A stretch of DNA of 39,832 nt from Nostoc sp. JL33 (GTDB lineage: Bacteria > Cyanobacteriota > Cyanobacteriia > Cyanobacteriales > Nostocaceae), in contig NZ_JABXKP010000036.1 in the NCBI RefSeq assembly GCF_017114985.1, positions 1 to 39,832 of the forward strand, in the 5' to 3' direction. This document shows, one piece after another, positions 24,102-30,563 of this stretch. The translations under genes and the position numbers were made by a program. Within the stretch, counting starts at the first letter, position 1, and each line of letters begins with the position of its first letter. The notes under the pieces were generated by a model, which was given only the letters and a program-made list of their open reading frames with translations, made no database searches and had not been told where the DNA came from.

Positions 24102-24542
24102 ATGACTCATCGGTATCCATTCAGCACAATTCACCCAGCCGCATATTACGGACAGCGTGTAGCGGTTTACTTCAACCTGCATTACCACGTCTTTTCACTC
24201 AAGGAAAGGGGAAAAAGCGGGTTACTACTTAGTCATGCTGGGGTCTGTCAATTAACCGATGCCGTGTTTGAGGTTAAGCGCAAGGGACGAGAACGTGCGA
24301 TCGCTCAAGGTCGCAAAAATGTTCACGCCTATGTTGTGGGTATTTTGCAGTCGTTAGGGTGGGAGCAGCTGAGTGATAACGCAGTGCGATCGCTCATAGA
24401 ATTAGGCTACCAACAGGTGACATATAACTTGCATCCCGGCCACCCACTGTTTTATTGCAAAGATGTAATGCCTTATACACCAATAACTACTGCTAAAGCG
24501 GTTATTTTAAACGATAAAATTGCTCTAGCTCTAGTTGAGTAA
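24102..24542 (+). CDS. Hypothetical cyanobacterial protein
   Basis: The 146-residue soluble protein begins MTHRYPFSTIHPAAYYGQRV and has FNLHYHVFSLKERGKSGLLL and QVTYNLHPGHPLFYCKDVM. I recall similar proteins in Nostocales without any function. Two HIP1 octamers in its middle (about 24298 and 24388) show long residence in a cyanobacterial genome. It is 52 bp upstream of the HNH gene and could be co-transcribed. Confidence 0.6.
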   Translation: MTHRYPFSTIHPAAYYGQRVAVYFNLHYHVFSLKERGKSGLLLSHAGVCQLTDAVFEVKRKGRERAIAQGRKNVHAYVVGILQSLGWEQLSDNAVRSLIELGYQQVTYNLHPGHPLFYCKDVMPYTPITTAKAVILNDKIALALVE

Positions 24543-24594
24543 ATCAGTAAGAATTTGTGGCAGATGGCAAACGACCTATACAGTTATGTGAATA

Positions 24595-25545
24595 ATGACG
24601 AAAAATCTCGCCTACTACATCAATAAGTTTGCCAATCTCAGGGTATCCCGTTCAAGTGGGGTTGCACCGAATAAACCCATTTTGCTGCTGTCAATTATCG
24701 AGCTGATAAGCCAGGGGGAGATAAGGCGAAATCAAGTTCCTTTATCTGCTGAACTCATTGCTACATTTCTCAAACTGTGGAGCCACTTAGAAGCAGTACG
24801 CAAACCAGATATTGGACTGCCGTTTTACCACCTCACCAGTGACGGTTTCTGGCATTTTGAGATGAAATTGGGGTTTGAATCATTGATTGCTGCCAAAATA
24901 AAAATCAGGACTCCTACCACGATTAGGCAAACTGTAGAGTATGCTTACCTTGATGTTGAACTGTGGTCACTGCTGCAAAATTCTGAATCTAGAAGTGTTT
25001 TAACCCATGTATTGATTAATTCCTGGTTTAGCGATCGCACCCAAGATATTGAACAACTGCTGCAAGTCAATGCCTTTGCTGAATTACAAGACCAGTTGCA
25101 ACGCTCCGGCGGTAAAGTCTACAAACCAGAAGAACTAGAAGATGAGCAAGCTGTAATTGTGCGAGATGGTGCGTTCCGTAAAATCGTTGTTTCAACTTAC
25201 AACCAACGCTGCGCGTTCTGCGGGTTACAGATACTTGATTCACTTAGTCAGAACATCGTTGATGGCTCACACATCAAACCTTTCTCCCAGTTCTACGATG
25301 ACCGTATCAATAATGGACTTTCACTGTGCAAAAATCATCACTGGGCTTTTGACCGCTTTTGGTTTACTATCAATGACGATTACACCATTATTGTTGCTGA
25401 CAACCTGCGGGAAGATTCACCCAACGCCAAGACGATGCGAGAATTTAGGGGCGATCGCATTATCTTACCCAGTCAGCAGCAGTATTATCCTAGACTTGAT
25501 TCTCTACAGTGGCATCGTCAGGAGTTTTTGCGGCGGGCAGCATAA
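24595..25545 (+). CDS. HNH restriction-endonuclease-like protein (COG3440 type)
   Basis: The 316-residue protein is of the predicted HNH restriction endonuclease group. The N-terminal domain (LAYYINKFANLRVSRSSGVA, PNKPILLLSIIELI) is typical. The C-terminal HNH module lies at about 195-265 with YNQRCAFCGL, VDGSHIKPFSQFYDDRINNG and LSLCKNHHWAFD, giving two CxxC-like pairs and the catalytic His. It contains HIP1 sites. No cognate methyltransferase is next to it; the only cytosine methyltransferase in the window is about 10 kb away. Modification-dependent cleavage is possible but unproved. Confidence 0.82.
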   Translation: MTKNLAYYINKFANLRVSRSSGVAPNKPILLLSIIELISQGEIRRNQVPLSAELIATFLKLWSHLEAVRKPDIGLPFYHLTSDGFWHFEMKLGFESLIAAKIKIRTPTTIRQTVEYAYLDVELWSLLQNSESRSVLTHVLINSWFSDRTQDIEQLLQVNAFAELQDQLQRSGGKVYKPEELEDEQAVIVRDGAFRKIVVSTYNQRCAFCGLQILDSLSQNIVDGSHIKPFSQFYDDRINNGLSLCKNHHWAFDRFWFTINDDYTIIVADNLREDSPNAKTMREFRGDRIILPSQQQYYPRLDSLQWHRQEFLRRAA

Positions 25546-25626
25546 ATTTGATATTTAAATTAGTGTGACTTGTATTACCATAAAGCGGGATATAATTTAC
25601 ATTTGTAATCAAAGCGAGTATGTAAC

Positions 25627-25860
25627 ATGCAAAATGATTCGACTATCGAAACAGAATTAGGATACTTTCAACGCAACAGCTTAATTGAAAAATTAGTACA
25701 ACGTTTTGCAAAAATTAATGGCTGGGAAATTGAAGAGAATACAGATATTTTTAATTCAGAAAATCATCGAATTCATCTTTTCAGAACAATGGCAGAAGCG
25801 GCTGTTGAAGAAATGGAAAATGTAATCAACGTTGATGTTAATGAAGAAATAGAGAGTTAA
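25627..25860 (+). CDS. Small acidic hypothetical protein
   Basis: The 77-residue protein (NSLIEKLVQRFAKINGWEIE, RTMAEAAVEEMENVINVDVN) is helical and strongly acidic at the C-terminus. No family is recognised. It starts at an ATG 81 bp after the HNH gene and is followed by a terminator-like structure, so it could be the last gene of that transcript. Confidence 0.5.
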   Translation: MQNDSTIETELGYFQRNSLIEKLVQRFAKINGWEIEENTDIFNSENHRIHLFRTMAEAAVEEMENVINVDVNEEIES

Positions 25861-25915
25861 TATAGGACTAGTATTTTATTTTTGAAATGCACGTAGTGCA
25901 TTAGACGTAGACTTA

Positions 25916-25956
25916 GGTTGGGTGGATCGGAGCGCAACCCAACATGGGTTTTTAAT
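25916..25956 (+). terminator. Overlapping hairpins with T-run (terminator, possible antiterminator)
   Basis: AACCCA-ACA-TGGGTT (25936-25950) is a tight stem followed by TTTAATTTT, a plausible intrinsic terminator after the 25627 gene. The same AACCCAAC can instead pair with GTTGGGT at 25917-25923, which would prevent the terminator stem. The sequence resembles a terminator-like element common in cyanobacteria. The rest of 25861-26137 is AT-rich and empty. Confidence 0.5.
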
Positions 25957-26137
25957 TTTCAAGCTGGGTACTTAAATTTAAATTATCAATTTGCACAATT
26001 TTTATTATTTCTGTAAATCAATCATCTAATTATTAAAGATATTGTAATGAATATACTTTAGCTAATATATAATTTTACTAAGCATATATTTTTTAATTAA
26101 AAGCGCAATTTGTATATCTTGGTGCTGAAAGTAAAAC

Positions 26138-26482
26138 ATGAGCAAAAAACCTAGAGGTTGGTTTAATGAAATTGTTATTCGTCCCGTTGTTCATGTAGAC
26201 GGTTACGAAAGCTATGAGAAGATGTGCGGTCATGTTGCAGACTTTTATTACTCTTCGGAGGAACAAAAGCTACTGCGCCAATTAAGGACTAATCCCGCAG
26301 AATCAATGAACATCACCCTATACACCTTGTTTAAAGTCGGTCAAGCTAAATGTCCGGCATATTGGGTGAACAAAGATTTACTCGAAGCATTGTTGCAATC
26401 GGTTTTAACCGTTGAAATTCACAGTTTAAACTGGCCTTTATATCAACTTTTTATAACTTTACAAGTATTACTTACAAAGTAA
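26138..26482 (+). CDS. Hypothetical protein, perhaps C-terminally truncated
   Basis: The 114-residue protein (RGWFNEIVIRPVVHVDGYES, SEEQKLLRQLRTNPAESMNI, AYWVNKDLLEALLQSVLTVE) is not recognised. Its end is hydrophobic (WPLYQLFITLQVLLTK) and stops just before the promoter of the XRE gene, so it may be cut short at the edge of the inserted cassette. The preceding 250 bp are AT-rich. Confidence 0.45.
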   Translation: MSKKPRGWFNEIVIRPVVHVDGYESYEKMCGHVADFYYSSEEQKLLRQLRTNPAESMNITLYTLFKVGQAKCPAYWVNKDLLEALLQSVLTVEIHSLNWPLYQLFITLQVLLTK

Positions 26483-26518
26483 CTCTTAAAAGGTTATAAT
26501 ATAACCAAGATTGGTTAT
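26472..26518 (+). promoter_or_regulatory. Promoter with nested palindromic operator for the XRE-led operon
   Basis: A -35-like TTACAA (26472-26477) and a perfect -10 TATAAT (26495-26500) are 17 bp apart. The -10 lies inside the palindrome GGTTATA-A-TATAACC (26492-26506), and its right arm is shared with a second palindrome, ATAACCAA-GA-TTGGTTAT (26501-26518). Three GGTTAT half-sites in alternating orientation over a promoter are typical of an autoregulated operator, as for restriction-modification controller proteins. Binding is inferred. Confidence 0.7.
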
Positions 26519-26547
26519 TAAAAGTAATTTTGGTGGAATATGTCTTA

Positions 26548-26772
26548 ATGCGAGTCACTTTCAGTAAAGAGTTTACAGATTTAGGTAAGCGGATAAAAAA
26601 ATATAGACAAGCATCAAACAAGTCTCTTGCGGAACTAGCAGCTGAAGCTGGAATCAGCGTTCCTCACTGGAATCGAATTGAAAACGAGAAAGTTCAAGAA
26701 TTGCCATTTGATACATTGCAAGGAATTGAAAAAGCTTTAGGTAGTGATTTGGGGGTACACTTTGATGATTGA
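26548..26772 (+). CDS. Small XRE/Cro-type regulator, controller-protein-like
   Basis: The 74-residue single-domain protein has a helix-turn-helix: DLGKRIKKYRQASNKSLAEL, AAEAGISVPHWNRIENEK. It differs from a typical Cro only in the short C-terminal helix EKALGSDLGVHFDD. The ATG at 26548 follows GGTGGA; earlier TTG and GTG codons are weaker. The upstream nested palindrome over its -10 box suggests that it represses or switches its own operon. The last 8 bp overlap the start of the GIY-YIG gene, so nuclease and regulator are made together, as in controller-led restriction systems. Confidence 0.8.
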   Translation: MRVTFSKEFTDLGKRIKKYRQASNKSLAELAAEAGISVPHWNRIENEKVQELPFDTLQGIEKALGSDLGVHFDD

Positions 26773-27307
26773 CTTATCAACTATTAATCTTTTAAGTTTG
26801 CCCTCTCTTGCGCTTGAACAGTGTCGTCAATTACCAGATTATTCAGGTATCTATTTTGTTTTATCTGCAAGCGATGACATTCTTTATATTGGTTGCTCAA
26901 TCAACTTACAAGAGCGATGGATAGTACATCATCGATACCAGCAGTTTCAGGAAATAGGTAATATCAGAATCTCCTGGTTGCAAGTTATAGATGCAAGCCA
27001 ATTGAACGTGCTTGAGCAAGAGTTGATTAGTTATTTTAATCCTCTCTTGAATAAGCGTCGTATTTTAAAAGATGGTAAAACAAGTCAGCATAAATGGAAT
27101 GATGCTAATCAAGAATCTATAAAAAAAGCGCAGTCAGCTTACAATAAAAAGCGTCCTATTTGGTCATTTCGTCCTGCGCCTGTAATCCTGGAATGGCTAG
27201 AACAAGGGCGATTGAAAGATAAGAATGGCAATTTAGAAAGTAATGGAATGCTTCTAAATCGTCAACTCAAAAAGCTTATGGAACTAGAAAGCAAATTAAG
27301 TCAATGA
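26765..27307 (+). CDS. GIY-YIG endonuclease with a C-terminal module shared with the 29169 gene
   Basis: The 180-residue protein has a GIY-YIG nuclease domain at about 20-100: SGIYFVLSASDDILYIG (GIY 28-30, YIG 41-43), QERW (Arg51), LEQELISYFNP (catalytic Glu85, Asn92). A C-terminal module (110-176) reads KWNDANQESIKKAQSAYNKK, RPIWSFRP, ILEWLEQG, LLNRQLKKLMELE; nearly the same pattern closes the protein at 29169. The tail could be a ribbon-helix-helix-like DNA-binding or dimerisation unit. The ATG at 26765 follows GGGGG and overlaps the XRE stop. The active site appears complete. The target is unknown. Confidence 0.8.
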   Translation: MIDLSTINLLSLPSLALEQCRQLPDYSGIYFVLSASDDILYIGCSINLQERWIVHHRYQQFQEIGNIRISWLQVIDASQLNVLEQELISYFNPLLNKRRILKDGKTSQHKWNDANQESIKKAQSAYNKKRPIWSFRPAPVILEWLEQGRLKDKNGNLESNGMLLNRQLKKLMELESKLSQ

Positions 27308-27534
27308 CGAAAGAATTTAAACCTGAGAAAATTTCGGATATCGAGGTAGGTGATATAGTTCTTTTGCAATGGGATGGTTATGAAGGAGTTCCAAAATATT
27401 TATCTAACACTTGGGCAGAAGTTGTTGAGGTCAAACGAACTAGGGTTATTGTAAAGCCAACCACGATAGTTGGAACCCAATCTGTTAGGTTTCAACAAAT
27501 TGCTAAAGTTTGCAAAAAGGTAGAAAAACAATGA
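27304..27534 (+). CDS. Small SH3/KOW-like hypothetical protein
   Basis: The 76-residue protein is predicted mostly beta: IEVGDIVLLQWDGYEGVPKY, AEVVEVKRTRVIVKPTTIVG. This looks like a small SH3- or KOW-like barrel; the family is not recognised. It starts with an ATGA overlap with the GIY-YIG stop (27304-27307) and ends with another ATGA overlap, so translation is probably coupled on both sides. Confidence 0.65.
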   Translation: MTKEFKPEKISDIEVGDIVLLQWDGYEGVPKYLSNTWAEVVEVKRTRVIVKPTTIVGTQSVRFQQIAKVCKKVEKQ

Positions 27535-27911
27535 AACTGCAACGTATCGAGGCAGGTGAATATCTTACTCCTGATGGTAGGTTTTATGTCCGAAATACCT
27601 ATTACTCTAACGGTATACCTGGACGGAGTAACACAAGTTCCGGGTGGTTGATTGAAGATAGAAGTGGGGCAACTCCGTTTCAAGTAAGCAGCAGTCAAAA
27701 AACTAAGCTGCGGCGGGTGGATACGCTGCAACAAGCCAGGGAAATTATCGCTGTGGTTATGGAGTGCGATCGCAAAGAGAAAATATTACGTGATGCCGGA
27801 TGGCAGAAGGAAGAAAACTGTCAACCTCCGGGTTTGTGTTGGCTGTCTCCTCACACTGATAGATTGTTAACACAAACTGAAGCATTGCTGGAATTGAGTT
27901 TGATGTTATGA
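27531..27911 (+). CDS. Hypothetical protein of the coupled cassette
   Basis: The 126-residue protein (MKLQRIEAGEYLTPDGRFYV, GWLIEDRSGATPFQVSSSQK, LCWLSPHTDRLLTQTEALLE) is not recognised. The N-terminal half looks like a beta sheet of the type found in phage-derived DUFs, the C-terminal half is helical. The ATG at 27531 sits in an ATGA overlap with the preceding stop; the frame also ends in ATGA. A single HIP1 site at 27767 is the only one I saw in the cassette. Confidence 0.65.
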   Translation: MKLQRIEAGEYLTPDGRFYVRNTYYSNGIPGRSNTSSGWLIEDRSGATPFQVSSSQKTKLRRVDTLQQAREIIAVVMECDRKEKILRDAGWQKEENCQPPGLCWLSPHTDRLLTQTEALLELSLML

Positions 27912-28222
27912 GCAATAATCCTATGACTAATGAAGAGAAAGCATCTCTAGAAACTGCCATCAAAATTTATGTAGAGATGGGTGTGCTAAATCGAGTTTCA
28001 CAATCAACAAAAACATTTTTAGCTCGTGTTCCAGGTATAGATACTCGGAGGCTACAAACTCTCATTAAAAACCAAAGTCAAGAAATTGCAGCAATGGCTG
28101 GGGCTAAAGATGTGATTTATAAAACTGGTGACTACCTTCCCTCTGGTCGTGGTGCTTTCGGTCTTAAGGGTGGTGGTGAACGTGCGGTAAATATTTCACC
28201 ATCAATTGAGTTTATTTTTTAA
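27908..28222 (+). CDS. Hypothetical protein of the coupled cassette
   Basis: The 104-residue protein has a helical N-terminus (EEKASLETAIKIYVEMGVLN, FLARVPGIDTRRLQTLIKNQ) that could be a small DNA-binding or adaptor unit, and a Gly-rich tail (GRGAFGLKGGGERAVNIS). It overlaps the preceding gene by ATGA. Not recognised. It is followed after 9 bp by the frameshifted gene. Confidence 0.6.
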   Translation: MSNNPMTNEEKASLETAIKIYVEMGVLNRVSQSTKTFLARVPGIDTRRLQTLIKNQSQEIAAMAGAKDVIYKTGDYLPSGRGAFGLKGGGERAVNISPSIEFIF

Positions 28223-28231
28223 TAAAAAAAT

Positions 28232-28758
28232 ATGAACACCACAGAACTAAAACCAGGGGATAAAATCGGAGTATTTTTCTATGATGACAAGCGTGGCACT
28301 AAAGCCGTAATTGAAGAAGTTGATAAAGTATCACCAACTGGTATAGTTACTCTCAAATCAGGCACTCGCTACACTTCTAAAGGTACAGAAATCGGCGCTC
28401 TTGGCGACCCGACTTATTTATGTACCACAGAAAAAGCTCAAGCTGTCATAGAGAAGGCCGAACAACGTAAACAACAAAAAGAAGAAGAATATAAGGCATA
28501 CATAGCATCACCTGAAGGTAGATGTGATAAAGCTGCGGCATCAGCAGTAAATGCTGCGATTAAAGTACTCAATCAATATGGCTGGTATGCTGATATTGAT
28601 GGTCACATGGAGAACTGATTGAACACTATGAACAAGAAAAGGGTGAACTTTCCCCTCAACTAACTCCTCATGGTAAAAAGCCTTGGTATGCAAAATTTGA
28701 TGAAAAAGGACAAGTTGCAGGGTTGCAAGAAATATTGCCTTTGTCTAGTGAAGAATAG
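28232..28758 (+). pseudogene. Hypothetical gene with an apparent frameshift near 28607
   Basis: The first frame gives 128 residues: MNTTELKPGDKIGVFFYDDK, KSGTRYTSKGTEIGAL, helical EKAEQRKQQKEEEYKAYIAS and NQYGWYADIDGHMEN, then a stop at 28618. From 28609 a second frame continues without a start codon for about 49 codons: ELIEHYEQEKGELSPQLTPH, GKKPWYAKFDEKGQVAG, LQEILPLSSEE and a stop at 28758. The join ADIDGH-GELIEHYEQ reads naturally, so one gene of about 175 codons seems to have been broken. A true small gene ending at 28618 cannot be excluded. Confidence 0.6.
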
Positions 28759-28853
28759 TTTGGCGCAGATTCAATAAGATTGATAAGTGAAATATGTACT
28801 ATGAATATCATCTAAGGTTTAATTAATAAAAAACAATACAGATATGACTACTC

Positions 28854-29150
28854 ATGCTTAAAAATAAGGTTATAGAATTGGCTGAAAAATGGGGGTATAT
28901 TCTGGTTTACTCAGACTATTCGAGGAAAGCTCGGAGTAATCTTTGGATGCTAAAAGTACCAACGACTGTTTTTAAAAATCGTCCTGAGTTAATCAGAACT
29001 TTAAAAGTCTTAGAAGACGAGGATTTAGAACAACTTCTAGATAAAACTAGAAAATATTTTGCAGGCAGTGAATCTCCCATAAAAGTAATCTTTCGTGATA
29101 ACAAATACTCTGGCATTGAAAATGACAAAGAACTATTTACCATTGAATAA
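28854..29150 (+). CDS. Hypothetical protein
   Basis: The 98-residue protein (NKVIELAEKWGYILVYSDYS, FKNRPELIRTLKVLEDEDLE, IEN near the end) is not recognised; it is a mixed alpha/beta basic protein in an AT-rich region. It begins 95 bp after the frameshifted gene and is followed after 18 bp by the gene with the shared C-terminal module. Confidence 0.55.
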   Translation: MLKNKVIELAEKWGYILVYSDYSRKARSNLWMLKVPTTVFKNRPELIRTLKVLEDEDLEQLLDKTRKYFAGSESPIKVIFRDNKYSGIENDKELFTIE

Positions 29151-29168
29151 TACTAAAAAGTTTGGCTG

Positions 29169-29639
29169 ATGTACTACGGATACCGTTGTTATACCAAAGA
29201 AGATAAGCCTTTGGGTTGGCTATACACATTTAGCTGTAATACTGAATATGCTTGGACTAACAAAGATTTACATTTGTGCAAGCGCTGGAAGACTGAACGG
29301 GGTGCAAAAAAACATTTTGAACATTACAATAGTCGCTGGTACTTCAAGACTCAAGGAGGCTATCTGAAAATTGAAGTTATGCCAGAGTTTTCTGAATCCA
29401 AGTCGTCTGCTAAGTCTAATCAGCAGCGATGGAATGAAGCCAATCGTGATGTACTTTACCAAGCTCAAGAAAATTACAACCAGAAGCGTCCTATAATGTC
29501 ATTTCGTCCGAAAACTGAACTGTTGGAATGGCTGGATGAGGAACGCGAAACTGATGACAATGGTGAACCTGAAACTGATGCTTCACTCCTAAATAGAAAG
29601 TTAGAAAAACTAAAGAATTTAGAGCAACAGGGATTTTAA
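29169..29639 (+). CDS. Protein with a KRPI-SFRP C-terminal module shared with the GIY-YIG gene
   Basis: The 156-residue protein has a basic, aromatic N-terminus (YYGYRCYTKEDKPLGWLYTF, CKRWKTERGAKKHFEHYNSR) of unknown fold, no GIY-YIG residues, and a C-terminal module at 87-152: RWNEANRDVLYQAQENYNQK, RPIMSFRP, LLEWLDEE, LLNRKLEKLKNLE. It aligns along its whole length with residues 110-175 of the protein at 26765. The module is thus attached to two different N-terminal domains in one cluster, as would be expected of a dimerisation, docking or DNA-binding unit. Confidence 0.65.
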   Translation: MYYGYRCYTKEDKPLGWLYTFSCNTEYAWTNKDLHLCKRWKTERGAKKHFEHYNSRWYFKTQGGYLKIEVMPEFSESKSSAKSNQQRWNEANRDVLYQAQENYNQKRPIMSFRPKTELLEWLDEERETDDNGEPETDASLLNRKLEKLKNLEQQGF

Positions 29640-29643
29640 GACA

Positions 29644-29940
29644 GTGAAAGCAGAAGAATTAAAAATTTTAATTATTAGTATTCTTCAAGAAAAGCCTAGA
29701 TTTTTTGACCATGTTTGTACTAAAGATATCAAAGCTCTGCTATTAGAACATTATAATATTTCTGTAACTGATAAAATGATTATTAAAGTGATGATGCAAG
29801 TAGTAGAAGAGGGGGTAAGTAAATTTGGTGGGGATGGTTACGAGTGTGGGGATGGTAGTACACTAACATGGGCTGATGAACACGCAGTAGCTGGGTCAAA
29901 ATTGACAGGAGTTCATAAGTATTGGTGGTTTAATATTTAG
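29644..29940 (+). CDS. Hypothetical protein, possible winged-helix
   Basis: The 98-residue protein begins MKAEELKILIISILQEKPRF and has TKDIKALLLEHYNISVTDKM, a pattern resembling a winged helix, then GVSKFGGDGYECGDGSTLTW. The start is GTG at 29644, 4 bp after the preceding stop, so it is probably coupled. The family is not recognised. Confidence 0.55.
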   Translation: MKAEELKILIISILQEKPRFFDHVCTKDIKALLLEHYNISVTDKMIIKVMMQVVEEGVSKFGGDGYECGDGSTLTWADEHAVAGSKLTGVHKYWWFNI

Positions 29941-29980
29941 TTAACTTTAATTAAATTAATATTAAATAAAGAATGTAACA

Positions 29981-30481
29981 ATGAATAATCTAGACTGTCT
30001 ATTGACAATATTAAAAGAACAAGCAGACTTGATTGATAAACTTAACACACGTTCTGACTTTCAATACAAAAGTACACAAAGGCTAGTTTTGGATTATGGT
30101 AAACCTTTTATAACTCAGGTTAAATCACCATTTAAAGGCAAACCAAAATCATGCTTTGAGAACTGCTTGAAAGCACTAATAAATTTTCCACAACTAAATT
30201 ACTGTGAGGGATTTGCTATTAGTGATAATGTTGATATAGTTGTATCCCATGCTTGGCTTGTCAATAATGATGGAGAATTAATTGACCCAACATGGATAGG
30301 TAAGAATTTTAATGGCAGTACTTATTTTGGTGTCATATTCAACAATGATTTTGTGGTGGAAATAGCCAAAAAGACTAAATGCTATGGAATCCTAGACAAC
30401 GATTTCATGAATGAACACCAACTTAAACGAGAAGGGTTTCCACCTCATGCACTACTCGCTGAGGTGATAGACGTTCTTTGA
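29981..30481 (+). CDS. Putative papain/transglutaminase-fold protein
   Basis: The 166-residue protein has the order Cys-His-Asp expected of a papain/transglutaminase-like catalytic triad: KPKSCFENCLKAL (Cys58), YCEGFAISD, SHAWLVNNDGELIDPTW (His90, Asp102), TYFGVIF. I recall this (CF-N..., Y-EG-A, HAWL, IDPTW) from phage and plasmid proteins of unknown role. It has no signal peptide. The ATG at 29981 is 40 bp after the preceding gene. If active it would be a protease, amidase or cross-linking enzyme; this is inferred. Confidence 0.65.
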   Translation: MNNLDCLLTILKEQADLIDKLNTRSDFQYKSTQRLVLDYGKPFITQVKSPFKGKPKSCFENCLKALINFPQLNYCEGFAISDNVDIVVSHAWLVNNDGELIDPTWIGKNFNGSTYFGVIFNNDFVVEIAKKTKCYGILDNDFMNEHQLKREGFPPHALLAEVIDVL

Positions 30482-30563
30482 TATGCGATGCCTACGGCGG
30501 ACGGGTACGCCATCGCGTATGCCATAATATTCAGTACTCTAGTAATATTGCAGTGACGAAGAT
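30482..30563. repeat. Dispersed repeat core between the cassette and the nuclease gene
   Basis: gcgatgcctacggcggacgg, then gtacgccatcgc, at 30485-30517 matches the repeat at 33194-33227 (gcaatgcctatagcggacgg, gtacgccatcgc). It marks the right edge of the HIP1-poor segment. Confidence 0.6.

Noticed and set aside
22923..25545. Complete restriction-modification system from the two HNH genes
   Set aside because: No methyltransferase lies next to either gene, and the only one in the window is in the distant replication operon.
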